Below are positions 24,450 to 33,039 of a DNA stretch of 64,000 nucleotides, piece after piece (position 1 is the stretch's first letter; every line of letters starts with the position of its first letter). A program made the translations under genes and the position numbers. Under the pieces are notes generated by a model. That model saw only the letters and a list, made by a program, of their open reading frames with translations, was not told where the DNA came from and made no database searches. Source of the stretch: an uncultured Clostridia bacterium (GTDB lineage Bacteria > Bacillota > Clostridia > Peptostreptococcales > Anaerovoracaceae); NCBI GenBank assembly GCA_938046095.1, contig CALIXS010000018.1, positions 51,943-115,942 of the forward strand, given 5' to 3'.

Positions 24450-26051
24450 ATGACCAAAGATTATTCCGCACTCCAGAATGGGAGCGATATACGCGGCGTG
24501 GCTATGGGTCCCGCGGATAAAGTTATTCTCACTGCCGAAGCTGTGAGCCGCCTTGCCGAGGGCTTTCTCTGCATGCTCATAAACACCTGCGGCAAGCCTG
24601 CTCCGGAAATAAAAATCGCGGTCGGCCGCGACTCGCGCCTTACAGGCGAAGCCCTCGAACAGGCTATATGCCGTACCCTCTCGGCGCGCGGCGCACTTGT
24701 CCTGTCATGTGGACTTGCATCTACTCCGGCTATGTTTATGTCAACCGCATTCCCGGAGTTCGGCTGTACAGGTGCAATCATGATAACCGCAAGCCATATG
24801 CCGAGCATGTACAATGGCCTCAAATTCTTCAACGCCTCGGGAGGCCTCAACAAAGAGGATATAACCGACATCATAAACTTTGCGGAAAGCGACCGCATTC
24901 TTGCGGAAACGGAAACTTTGCACGACAATACATCTGATATCGTTCATGCCGATCTCATGAGCCGTTACGCAAAGCATCTGCGCGACATAATACGCGCGGG
25001 ATGCCGCGCCGCGAACGCATCGGACAGACGTGATTGCAGTACGGACTGCGATCCCGATGATTTCTCTGATGCGCCGGCTTACGACGACTCCGGCTGCAGA
25101 CCGCTGTCCCGCCTCAAAATCACCGTCGATGCCGGAAACGGTGCGGGCGGATTTTATGCTACCGAAGTTCTCGAACCGCTCGGAGCCGATATCTCATCTT
25201 CGCAATTTTTGCAACCGGACGGCACCTTCCCGAACCATATCCCAAACCCCGAAAATCAGGAAGCCATGAGCTCCGTCCGCAGCGCGGTCCTCGCGTCGGG
25301 ATCGGATCTCGGGCTTATATTCGATACGGATGTCGACAGAGCGTCAGCCGTCGACGAAAACGGCCGCGAGATAAACAGGAACCGCATCGTAGCGCTCGCC
25401 GCGGCCCTGATAGCTGACGATAACCCGGGAACGACAGTCGTAACGGACAGTGTGACCTCCCCTTCTTTGACGGATTTTCTTGAGCACCTCGGCCTCAGGT
25501 ATCTTAGGTATAAGCGCGGCTACCGCAATGTCATAAACAAAGCGATCGAGCTTAACAAAGCGGGTACGGACAGCGCTCTCGCCATAGAGACGAGCGGCCA
25601 TGCTGCATACAGAGAAAACTATTTTCTCGATGACGGAGCTTACCTCGCGACAAAGATCGTCGTACAAGCAGCAAAGCTCAAATCACGGAATAGACATATC
25701 TCATCTGTAATAAGCGATATGACTGACCCTGTCGAAGAGTATGAGGTAAGGCTGCCCATCACAGACTCGGACTTTGCCGCCGAAAGCGATGCGATCCTCG
25801 CTTTTCTTTCCGATACCGTCAGCTCCGGCGGCCTTGCAGGCGCCGAGCTCGAAACGCCTAACTACGAAGGGGTCCGCATCAGCTTTACGTCGGCCGACAC
25901 CGACGGCTGGCTCCTTATCCGTAAGTCGCTGCACGAACCGATAATGCCCGTCAACATGGAATCAAACGTTCCCGGAGGCTGTTCAAATATCCGCTCCGCG
26001 TTAAGATCTCTGCTCTCGGGTTTTCCGTCACTCGACATAAGCAAATTATAG
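24450..26051 (+). CDS. Phosphohexomutase (phosphoglucomutase/phosphomannomutase family)
   Basis: A 533-residue alpha-D-phosphohexomutase. The family order is intact: GRDSRLTG near 54-61, the phosphoserine loop ITASHMPSMYNGLKF near 112-126 (usually TASHNP), the metal loop FDTDVDRASAVDENG near 291-305 (usually DGDGDR), the sugar loop ETSGHAAYRENYFLDDGA near 376-393 and a C-terminal phosphate-binding domain. A low-complexity acidic insertion at about 187-215 (CSTDCDPDDFSDAPAYDDSG) separates domains 1 and 2. The Asp-Thr-Asp loop and Met after TASH are shared by a Firmicute subgroup. Substrate sugar is not fixed. AGGAG precedes the ATG. Confidence 0.85.
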   Translation: MTKDYSALQNGSDIRGVAMGPADKVILTAEAVSRLAEGFLCMLINTCGKPAPEIKIAVGRDSRLTGEALEQAICRTLSARGALVLSCGLASTPAMFMSTAFPEFGCTGAIMITASHMPSMYNGLKFFNASGGLNKEDITDIINFAESDRILAETETLHDNTSDIVHADLMSRYAKHLRDIIRAGCRAANASDRRDCSTDCDPDDFSDAPAYDDSGCRPLSRLKITVDAGNGAGGFYATEVLEPLGADISSSQFLQPDGTFPNHIPNPENQEAMSSVRSAVLASGSDLGLIFDTDVDRASAVDENGREINRNRIVALAAALIADDNPGTTVVTDSVTSPSLTDFLEHLGLRYLRYKRGYRNVINKAIELNKAGTDSALAIETSGHAAYRENYFLDDGAYLATKIVVQAAKLKSRNRHISSVISDMTDPVEEYEVRLPITDSDFAAESDAILAFLSDTVSSGGLAGAELETPNYEGVRISFTSADTDGWLLIRKSLHEPIMPVNMESNVPGGCSNIRSALRSLLSGFPSLDISKL

Positions 26052-26130
26052 CGCCCCGGCAAGGCTGCGCCGATCCGGAGAGTGCAATACCGTTTAACGG
26101 CATCGCGGTATGGGGATGATGACAGAAATA

Positions 26131-26167
26131 AAGCGCGGCACGATGCGGCGCTTATTTTCTTTTTTTG
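26131..26167 (+). terminator. Terminator of the DMT-PRT-phosphohexomutase operon
   Basis: AAGCGC (26131-26136) pairs with GCGCTT (26148-26153), followed by ATTTTCTTTTTTT. The hairpin reaches into the 3' end of the convergent ClC gene. Confidence 0.75.
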
Positions 26168-27495
26168 CGCGCTCTTCTCGCTTTGCTGCGTATGAGCCTG
26201 CTGTAAGCGCGCGGATCGCGCCCTTTGACCATAACATTTTTATTTGTGTTTATGTCTATGCGGGCGGCGGCGCGGACTTTGGAATAAATTATTTTCTGAC
26301 TTGAATAAAGCCCGTTATAGCCGGAACAGATGTAGCCCGCTATGCTTGCGAGTGCAAAGAAGAGGACACCGCCCCCGCCGAAGACCTCGATACCCAGAAA
26401 GATCGGCGCTATAAGGGTATTGGTGGCGCCGCCGAAGACCGCGACCATACCTATGGCCGCTCCGAAATGAGCAGGCAGCCCGAGCAAAGGTGCGACAAGA
26501 CAACCGAAAGTCGAACCTATAAAAAAGGTAGGAACGATTTCGCCTCCCTTATATCCCGATTCGAGCGTAAGTGTCGTAAATATTATCTTGAGAACGAAAG
26601 CGTAAGGAATGACTACGCCCTCTTCGACTGCTCTGCGGATGATCTCCGTACCGGTACCGTTATAATCTCCCGTTTTGACGAGCAGCGTCAGAGCAACGAC
26701 CGAACAGCCGCCGGCCGCGACCCTGATATACGGATTCTGGAACACTCCGTGAAAAAACCTTTTTCCTGTTCGGAAGCACAAACACATGACGGTTGAGATA
26801 ACACCGCAAAGTGCAGCGAGCAAAAACAGGCGGATCATAAGAACGGGATGCGCCGCGGGAAGCGCCAGACGAAGCTGCAACGCCTTCGCCCCGAGCTCCT
26901 TCGCTATATAATACGCTGTCATAGAGGACATAAAGCATGGGAAAACCGCCATTTCGTAAAGGCTCCCGACGTTAATGAACATGACTACGAAAATCGTCGC
27001 GGTCAGCGGTGTCCCGAACACGGCCGAAAAGAATGCCGCCATGCCCGCCATCGTAGCTATACCGAGATCTTCGGGCTTCATTTTGACAAAACTGCCTACG
27101 CCGTTGCCGAGCCCGCCCCCGATCTGAAGCGCGGCGCCCTCGCGCCCCGCCGAACCGCCGCATAGGTGTGTAAGTACAGTTCCTATAAATATAGCCGGTA
27201 TAAGGCTCAGTTTGAGAGTGTTTCCGTCGCGTACTGCTGAGATTACAGTATCGGTGCCCTTACCCGCTATATCGAATTTCATGTACATGACCGTTATTAT
27301 CAAACCGACCGCAGGCAGCAGGAACAGGAGCCACGGATATACAGCTCTGATTTCGGTCACGCGAGTGACGCCGCTGTAAAACAACGCTCCGACCAGGCCG
27401 CAGGCGGCACCTATAAGAACGGAAGCGATTATCCATTTGAGTATCGCCTTTACGTACTTGATCACATATTCGGTTTGTGAATACTTCTTTTTCAT
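26152..27495 (-). CDS. ClC-family chloride channel/transporter
   Basis: A 447-residue membrane protein with the ClC pattern of many tilted helices. The GKGTD segment near 78 stands for the usual GSGIP selectivity motif; GGSAGREGAALQIG (about 113-126) holds the gating Glu of GREGP, with Ala in place of Pro; GYKGGEIVPTFFIGSTFG (about 315-332) matches GxFxP. The gating Glu suggests a proton-coupled antiporter rather than a pure channel, and the altered first motif means the anion is uncertain (Cl or F). No CBS domains; a very basic C-terminus. No strong ribosome site precedes the ATG. Confidence 0.9.
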   Translation of the reverse strand: MKKKYSQTEYVIKYVKAILKWIIASVLIGAACGLVGALFYSGVTRVTEIRAVYPWLLFLLPAVGLIITVMYMKFDIAGKGTDTVISAVRDGNTLKLSLIPAIFIGTVLTHLCGGSAGREGAALQIGGGLGNGVGSFVKMKPEDLGIATMAGMAAFFSAVFGTPLTATIFVVMFINVGSLYEMAVFPCFMSSMTAYYIAKELGAKALQLRLALPAAHPVLMIRLFLLAALCGVISTVMCLCFRTGKRFFHGVFQNPYIRVAAGGCSVVALTLLVKTGDYNGTGTEIIRRAVEEGVVIPYAFVLKIIFTTLTLESGYKGGEIVPTFFIGSTFGCLVAPLLGLPAHFGAAIGMVAVFGGATNTLIAPIFLGIEVFGGGGVLFFALASIAGYICSGYNGLYSSQKIIYSKVRAAARIDINTNKNVMVKGRDPRAYSRLIRSKARRARKKRK

Positions 27496-27574
27496 CGCAT
27501 CCCGGCGTTCGCGCGCGCGACAAAAGCGCGGTGCGCTGAAGCTTATCGGTTATCTGACTTGTTGTACGGTTTTG

Positions 27575-29089
27575 TTACTGATTATAAAGGTTCGTCGTGA
27601 CGTATTCCGGATCGGAGGTTACATCTATGCCAAGTGCCGATAAAGTCTGCTCGTCACGATCCGAAAGGATCGCAGTACAGTGAGCCCGGCATGTTCTCAG
27701 AAGCGGCAGCTTGCCTGCGGCGACCTGCGCCGAAGGGTTGTTTGTGCCCGATATCGCGAGCGCCATAAGAACCTCCTCACAATTAAGACTCGTCCGGTCG
27801 TATCCGAGCTCGTCCGTCTTGAGCTTTTGGATGGTTTCGAGAACGAGAGGGGTTATTATCATCATCTCATCGTCGATGTGCGAAAGCTTTTTTATTGCGT
27901 TCAGTACCATCGCGGCTGCTGCAACCATGCGGCGCGAGCTGCGACCCGTCACTATTGAACCGTCCGGAAGCTCTATCGCCATGACGACCGTGTTTATGTA
28001 TTTGGGGTCGAGAGCGCGCTTCTGTTCGACGTAATCGCGCGCCGCCTGCACGACGGAACGGTCACTCACATCCTTGCCGACCTCTTTCATGAGAAGCTGC
28101 GCACGCTCCATCGCCTCAGACCCGATCTTGCCTTTTTTGTAATCACATTCGGCGATAAGGTAGCGTCTGATTATCTCCTGACAGGAAGCCCCGCGGCAGA
28201 TCTCATCGTCGGTGATGCAAAATCCCACGCGGTTTACACCCATATCTGTAGGCGATTTGTATTCCGACTCTTCACCGGTGATTTTTTCTATTATTCTCTT
28301 TACGACAGGAAACACTTCGATATCCCTGTTGTAATTTACGGCAGTTTCGCCGTATGCCTCAAGATGGAAGGAATCTATCATGTTAACATCCTTGAGATCG
28401 ACAGTCGCCGACTCATAGGCGAGGTTCACGGGATGCTTCAGCGGGAGATTCCAGACCGGGAAGGTCTCGAACTTGGCATAGCGGACCTTGTGCCCCCTGA
28501 TATAATCGTGGTAAAGCTGCGACAAACACGTGGCAAGCTTGCCCGAGCCTCCGCCCGGACCGGTGACGACGACGAGCGGCTTTGTTACCTCTATATACGG
28601 ATTTGCTCCGTAGCCCTCTTCACTCACGATCGTATCCACATCCGTCGGGTAGCCTTTTGTGAAAGAATGCTTATATGTTTTTATCCCGCGGCGCTCAAGT
28701 TTGTTGATGAACATATTGACCGCCGGAGCGTCCTCGTAGCGCGTTACGATAACGCTGTTGATGGAAAGGTCGTAGCGGCGGAAAGTATCTATGAGCCGCA
28801 GCACCTCAAGGTCGTACGTTATCCCAAAGTCGTGACGCGTTTTGCTCGTAGCTATATCGCCCGAGTAAATGCAGATTATAACCTCGGCTTTGTCCTTCAT
28901 CTTCTGGAGAAGTTTAATTTTGGCGTTCTCGTCAAAGCCCGGAAGAACTCTCATCGCATGCTTATCGTGAACAAGCTTTCCTCCGAATTCGAGATAAAGC
29001 CTTTCTCCCTGATGTTCTTCAATCCTTTCGAGGATATATCTGGACTGCTCGTCAAGATATTTTTCCGCGTCAAAACCGATTTTCCCCAT
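27575..29089 (-). CDS. DUF1846 family protein
   Basis: A 504-residue cytoplasmic protein of the DUF1846 family, widespread in Firmicutes. It starts MGKIGFDAEKYLDEQSRYIL; VVVTGPGGGSGKLATCLSQLYHDY near 175-198 resembles a nucleotide-binding P-loop, and the C-terminal third has IELPDGSIVTGRSSRRMVAAAAMVLNAIK. Its reaction is not established; a P-loop-based phosphotransfer or binding role would be inference. AGGAG lies 6 bases before the ATG. It is the last gene after ddl and DUF1934 on this strand, 25 bp downstream. Confidence 0.88.
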   Translation of the reverse strand: MGKIGFDAEKYLDEQSRYILERIEEHQGERLYLEFGGKLVHDKHAMRVLPGFDENAKIKLLQKMKDKAEVIICIYSGDIATSKTRHDFGITYDLEVLRLIDTFRRYDLSINSVIVTRYEDAPAVNMFINKLERRGIKTYKHSFTKGYPTDVDTIVSEEGYGANPYIEVTKPLVVVTGPGGGSGKLATCLSQLYHDYIRGHKVRYAKFETFPVWNLPLKHPVNLAYESATVDLKDVNMIDSFHLEAYGETAVNYNRDIEVFPVVKRIIEKITGEESEYKSPTDMGVNRVGFCITDDEICRGASCQEIIRRYLIAECDYKKGKIGSEAMERAQLLMKEVGKDVSDRSVVQAARDYVEQKRALDPKYINTVVMAIELPDGSIVTGRSSRRMVAAAAMVLNAIKKLSHIDDEMMIITPLVLETIQKLKTDELGYDRTSLNCEEVLMALAISGTNNPSAQVAAGKLPLLRTCRAHCTAILSDRDEQTLSALGIDVTSDPEYVTTNLYNQ

Positions 29090-29114
29090 TGCCCTCTCCT
29101 AACTGAATCAATTA

Positions 29115-29543
29115 TTACTGCATTATTTCTATATCGAGTTCGTTTCGCCCCTCCGCCAGCCCTTTGAGGCTCACATCGTAATTAAGCGTGATCCTGCCGA
29201 AGCCATCAGGTGTCAGATTGCGTTTTATGTCGTTGGTGAGCACCTCCATATCCATCGAACCGTAAGGAGTATTATAGCTGCTGATAAAGCGCTTGCCCTT
29301 CTCGAAGACCATTTCGGAGCCGGAAACCGCACCGATTCCTATCCGTTTCATCCTAAGTGCGTTCTCGGTAAGCTTGAGGCTCGTCTTACAGCCCGGAAAG
29401 CCCGAAAATTCGCTTTCGTCGTATATGTAATACCTGGCGCCGTTCCTGTCGAACATCCTGCCGTCACTGATGAATTCCATCTCGTCTTCGGCCTCATCGC
29501 CCACAAAGCGCCTGCCTGTTATTTTTATCGTTATATCTTTCAT
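29115..29543 (-). CDS. DUF1934 family beta-barrel protein
   Basis: A 142-residue protein with the DUF1934 pattern: MKDITIKITGRRF at the start, ENALRMKRIGI in the middle, and alternating strands ending ITLNYDVSLKGLAEGRNELDIEI. The fold is calycin-like and has no known activity. Its first 50 bp overlap the end of ddl in another frame, a longer overlap than usual, so the two are tightly coupled. The start fits the family's common MKxxxxxIxG opening. Confidence 0.85.
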   Translation of the reverse strand: MKDITIKITGRRFVGDEAEDEMEFISDGRMFDRNGARYYIYDESEFSGFPGCKTSLKLTENALRMKRIGIGAVSGSEMVFEKGKRFISSYNTPYGSMDMEVLTNDIKRNLTPDGFGRITLNYDVSLKGLAEGRNELDIEIMQ

Positions 29544-30543
29544 GGCCTGCCTCCACTATCTTATCAATAGTTTCCGTAAAGTTCACTCCGGCAGCCTGCA
29601 TCAGCAAAGGAAACATGCTGTACCTCGTGAACCCGGGTATAGTATTTATCTCGTTAATATACACCTTACCTGTCGTCTTTTCAACAAAAAAATCAACGCG
29701 TGCAAATCCGCAGCAGTCTGCGGCCTTATACGCCTTAACCGCCAGCTCGCGTATCTTTTCCCGCGTTTCCGGGGACAGCACGGCCGGTATTACGAGCTTT
29801 GTTCCCGAATTCTCACTGTATTTGGAGTCGTAATCGTAATAGGTGCCGCTGTGTATGATCTCGCCGAGCTCACCCGTTTCGGGTCTCGAATTACCGACGA
29901 CGGCAACCTCTATCTCTCGTCCGTCTACGACGGCTTCGACTATAATGCGACGGTCAAAACGAGCAGCCTCTTTCAGAGCCTTTACGGTTTCCTCTACGCC
30001 GCACACCCTGCTTATACCGATGCTCGAGCCTGCATTTGCCGGCTTTACAAACACGTCGCCCTCAAAGGTCACCGAGATCTCGTCAGCCGCCGCTCTTGCG
30101 TCTTCGTATATATCCGCCGCCCTGAAAACCATGTGGGCGCACGTGGGGATATTGTTCCTGACGAATATATCCTTAGCCGCGCCCTTGTCCATGCAGACAG
30201 CCGACGCCAATACGCCGCAGCCGGCATACGGCATATCCGTCATCTCGAGGAGTCCCTGCAGCGTACCGTCCTCTCCGAAGCTGCCGTGCAGGACCGGGAA
30301 AACGAAATCCGCCTCAGCTTTAAGTCTCACTGCATCGAACGGTTCCGCATCCTTTCTCCAATCGTCTTTTTCTATCATATCGGGCGAAGCCGTCGTTTTG
30401 TACCATGTGCCGTCCCTGTCTATCGCCACGGTCAGAAGATCATATTTCGTTTTGCTGCATGCCCTGATTACGGCAGCAGCCGACATGAGAGATACGTCGT
30501 ATTCTCCCGATCTGCCGCCGAACAGTATACACATTCTTTCCAT
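29494..30543 (-). CDS. ddl: D-alanine--D-alanine ligase
   Basis: A 349-residue ATP-grasp ligase making D-Ala-D-Ala for peptidoglycan. It opens MERMCILFGGRSGEYDVSLMSA, has the central FPVLHGSFGEDGTLQGLLE, the ATP-binding VFVKPANAGSSIGISR and the metal-binding YINEINTIPGFTRYSMFPLL. The Tyr of the second motif region suggests the Ala-Ala rather than Ala-lactate type, but I would not insist on it. The frame extends to a TTG at 30579; the ATG at 30543 lies 11 bases after GGAGAG and fits the family start. First gene of ddl-DUF1934-DUF1846. Confidence 0.95.
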   Translation of the reverse strand: MERMCILFGGRSGEYDVSLMSAAAVIRACSKTKYDLLTVAIDRDGTWYKTTASPDMIEKDDWRKDAEPFDAVRLKAEADFVFPVLHGSFGEDGTLQGLLEMTDMPYAGCGVLASAVCMDKGAAKDIFVRNNIPTCAHMVFRAADIYEDARAAADEISVTFEGDVFVKPANAGSSIGISRVCGVEETVKALKEAARFDRRIIVEAVVDGREIEVAVVGNSRPETGELGEIIHSGTYYDYDSKYSENSGTKLVIPAVLSPETREKIRELAVKAYKAADCCGFARVDFFVEKTTGKVYINEINTIPGFTRYSMFPLLMQAAGVNFTETIDKIVEAGHERYNDKNNRQALCGR

Positions 30544-30639
30544 ATTGCTTATCTCTCCTCTTCTATCCGGCACCGTCAATTATTCTATCATAAAAGAAGC
30601 TGCGTTTGTTGCCCGCACGTATATTTTTTGTAAAAAGGT

Positions 30640-30681
30640 TGACGTGTCCGTCACAAAACACCCATAAAAACATTCTATAAT
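30640..30681 (+). promoter_or_regulatory. htrA promoter region with inverted repeat
   Basis: TATAAT at 30676-30681 serves htrA; the expected -35 position reads ACAAAA, so the promoter is probably activator-dependent or weak. Just upstream lies the inverted repeat TGACG-TGTC-CGTCA (30640-30653). Confidence 0.5.
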
Positions 30682-30710
30682 ATAGACATTCAGAAAAGAG
30701 GTGACTTCAG

Positions 30711-32201
30711 ATGGAAAATTACAGGGATGATAACATACCAACGGTTAATAACATCGCGGCAGAAACGACGGATACAGACGGCACGACTGCAGACCCGGCA
30801 ATTCCGGAAAAGGCGGACGATACGACAAAGCAGCCGGAAACGGCTTCACACAATCATAATGTCGCCGCCTGTGAAGCTGCCGCCGCTGCGGGGCAGACCG
30901 TATACGGGCAGGACGGCATGTACATGAGAGAGAACACGTACAACCATCAAACCGCTTACGGACAGGAAACCCCGTATACTGCCCGGGATGACAATTATGC
31001 GCAAAACGCGGGGACGTCCTGCGGCGGATATATTTATAACGGCAACACTGCCGGCACAGGCACAAAAGAAGACAAGAAGACAAAAAAGAATAAAAAGCCC
31101 GGATATATAACCCGTAAGGGCTTTGTTGCCGGACTCATATGCTGCATGATCGCGTCATCGGGGATTACCGTAGGCGGTCTTTACGCGGGCGGCGCTTTCA
31201 AATCTGTCGGCGCGGCTTCGGGTTCAGGCAAGACGGAAACTATCTCCGCTACGAATTATACGCTCGCCAAGTCGACCGATTCCGCGAAATCCGTTCAGGA
31301 AATCGTTGCCATGAACAGGGATGCCGTGGTTTCGATCAAGACGGAATCCGTTTCCACCGATTCGTGGATGCAGGATTATGTGACTACCGGTGCGGGCTCC
31401 GGGGTTATAGTAGATTCAAACGGCTATGTGCTCACGTGCAATCATGTCATAAAGGGTGCATCGGCAATCAAGGTTACGCTTCACGACGGGACCGAATATA
31501 CTGCAAGCCTCGTAGGCGCCGACGAGCTTACAGACGTTGCCGTCCTTAAAATTGACGGTACAGGCTTCACGGCTGCGACATACGGCAACAGTGATAATTT
31601 GTCCGTCGGCGATTTGGCTGTCGCCATAGGTAATCCTTTAGGCGAGCTGGGCGGAACCGCAACGACAGGCATTATCAGCGCCCTCAACAGAGAACTCACC
31701 GTTGACGGCAAGACGATGAATCTGCTTCAGACTGACTCTTCCATCAACCCGGGCAACTCGGGCGGCGGAATGTTTGACCAATACGGAAATCTCGTAGGTA
31801 TTGTAGTCGCAAAATCCTCCGGATCCAATGTCGAAGGTTTGGGTTTCGCCATCCCAATAAACACCGCGGCGGATATCGCCAAACAGCTCATCGAAAACGG
31901 CAAAGTAACGGGCCGCGCATATATCGGGGTGAACATCCTCGACCTTTCGTCGGCGGAGGATGCCATGAAATACGGCGTACGCCAGACAGGCATCTATATA
32001 CAGGAGGTGACGAGCAGCGAAGCTCAGTCTGCCGGATTCCAGGCGGGAGATATGATCTACTACATAGGCGACAAACAGATCAAGTCGTCAAACGATATCG
32101 CGCAGATACTTTCCGAGCATAAACCGGAAGACGAAATCACGGTTACAGTTATCAGAAATAACGAGACCGTCGAAATTACCACAAAGCTTGTGGAGCGCTG
32201 A
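30711..32201 (+). CDS. htrA: HtrA/DegP-like membrane-anchored serine protease
   Basis: A 496-residue protease for surface protein quality control. The first 125 residues are a Thr/Ala/Gln/Tyr-rich, probably disordered cytoplasmic segment ending in a Lys-rich stretch; one TM helix follows (FVAGLICCMIASSGITVGGLY, about 138-158). The trypsin-like domain has the triad His245 (TCNHVI), Asp275 (LTDVAVLKI) and Ser350 (NPGNSGGGM). One PDZ domain (about 400-490) ends the protein. The layout matches HtrA of Bacillus and Clostridia. GAGGTG lies before the ATG. Confidence 0.95.
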   Translation: MENYRDDNIPTVNNIAAETTDTDGTTADPAIPEKADDTTKQPETASHNHNVAACEAAAAAGQTVYGQDGMYMRENTYNHQTAYGQETPYTARDDNYAQNAGTSCGGYIYNGNTAGTGTKEDKKTKKNKKPGYITRKGFVAGLICCMIASSGITVGGLYAGGAFKSVGAASGSGKTETISATNYTLAKSTDSAKSVQEIVAMNRDAVVSIKTESVSTDSWMQDYVTTGAGSGVIVDSNGYVLTCNHVIKGASAIKVTLHDGTEYTASLVGADELTDVAVLKIDGTGFTAATYGNSDNLSVGDLAVAIGNPLGELGGTATTGIISALNRELTVDGKTMNLLQTDSSINPGNSGGGMFDQYGNLVGIVVAKSSGSNVEGLGFAIPINTAADIAKQLIENGKVTGRAYIGVNILDLSSAEDAMKYGVRQTGIYIQEVTSSEAQSAGFQAGDMIYYIGDKQIKSSNDIAQILSEHKPEDEITVTVIRNNETVEITTKLVER

Positions 32202-32217
32202 TCGGGGGCAGCAACAC

Positions 32218-32331
32218 GCAGAGCGGGCCGTTCGGATTGCTCTGCGCAAAAGCTTCCGCAAACGTATATTTATATTGCATAAATTCATCCTTTCCCGGAG
32301 CAGGAGCTAAAGGCTTCTGCTCTGTTTTATT
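32218..32331 (+). terminator. Terminator region after htrA
   Basis: A first hairpin GCAGAGC/GCTCTGC (32218-32245) has no T-run. The second, GAGCAG/CTGCTC with an inner AGC/GCT (32298-32322), is followed by TGTTTTATT and is the likely terminator. The remainder of 32202-32392 is non-coding. Confidence 0.65.
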
Positions 32332-32392
32332 GCGGAGTTTCCGACTCTTTCACCGAAGCAGGATTTTGATTAAACAAAATTAACAGTTTTTG

Positions 32393-32421
32393 TTGACAAT
32401 AAGAACAAATCAGTGTATCGT
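32393..32421 (+). promoter_or_regulatory. Promoter of the peptide island regulator
   Basis: Consensus TTGACA (32393-32398), 17 bases, TATCGT (32416-32421), about 48 bp before the ATG at 32469. The surroundings are strongly AT-rich compared with the neighbours. Confidence 0.7.
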
Positions 32422-32468
32422 TTAATTAAAAATAAATAAATGTGCAAAACGTTTACAAAGGTTGTCAT

Positions 32469-33002
32469 ATGGAATTCAAAGAGCTCAGTATTGAAGAAAT
32501 GGTTCACGGCTATGTTGAAGATGAGGTGACCGGGTTGCTTGTATGTATTTTCTGCGGTGAAGTATTTGAAAAGGGTATCGTCTATAACTCACGCGGGCGT
32601 ACGGTTTCAGCCGAAAGAGCGGTCGAAGAACATATCCTTGATGAACACGAAGGCGCATTCTATGGACTGCTTCGCCTGGGAAAGTCTGTCCACGGGTTGT
32701 CTGAATCTCAACAGGACATCATGGAAGGAATGTATCTCAAAAAAGATACCTGCGAACTGGGCGAAGAAATCGGTATCAGTTCCGCAACGGTGCGCACGCA
32801 TAAGTTCAACATCCGGCGAATGAAGCGGGAAGCAAAAATACTGCTTGCCATGTTGGAGCAAATCGAAAATGCAAACGTGGCCGAAAGGCGAAAGCATCTG
32901 CTCGAAGCCGACAATGGCGGTCACAGAAAAATTCCCGATATCGATAACGATTTTAAGGGAAACAGCCTTCATCCGTTTTTTTCTCAGTTCGATTTAAGGT
33001 AA
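32469..33002 (+). CDS. Zinc-finger plus LuxR-like HTH transcriptional regulator
   Basis: A 177-residue protein. Near the N-terminus, CIFCGEVF and, about 30 residues on, HILDEH form a Cys2-His2 pattern (about 26-67) that could hold one zinc. From about 80 the segment LSESQQDIMEGMYLKKDTC, ELGEEIGISSATVRTHKFNIRRMKRE reads as a sigma/LuxR-type helix-turn-helix with TVRTHK as recognition helix start, followed by a coiled helix. I know similar proteins in Firmicutes only as putative regulators. The ATG at 32469 follows AAGG at 8 bases; a GTG at 32442 is also in frame. It heads the cluster of transporters and peptidases and probably controls it (inference). Confidence 0.7.
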   Translation: MEFKELSIEEMVHGYVEDEVTGLLVCIFCGEVFEKGIVYNSRGRTVSAERAVEEHILDEHEGAFYGLLRLGKSVHGLSESQQDIMEGMYLKKDTCELGEEIGISSATVRTHKFNIRRMKREAKILLAMLEQIENANVAERRKHLLEADNGGHRKIPDIDNDFKGNSLHPFFSQFDLR

Positions 33003-33039
33003 TCGCGTTATCCGGGCAGGTTAGGAGAACAGAATTGCT

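Noticed and set aside
29494..29543. 50-bp overlap of ddl and the DUF1934 gene as evidence of a frameshift
   Set aside because: Both proteins have intact ends for their families, so the overlap is real coupling.
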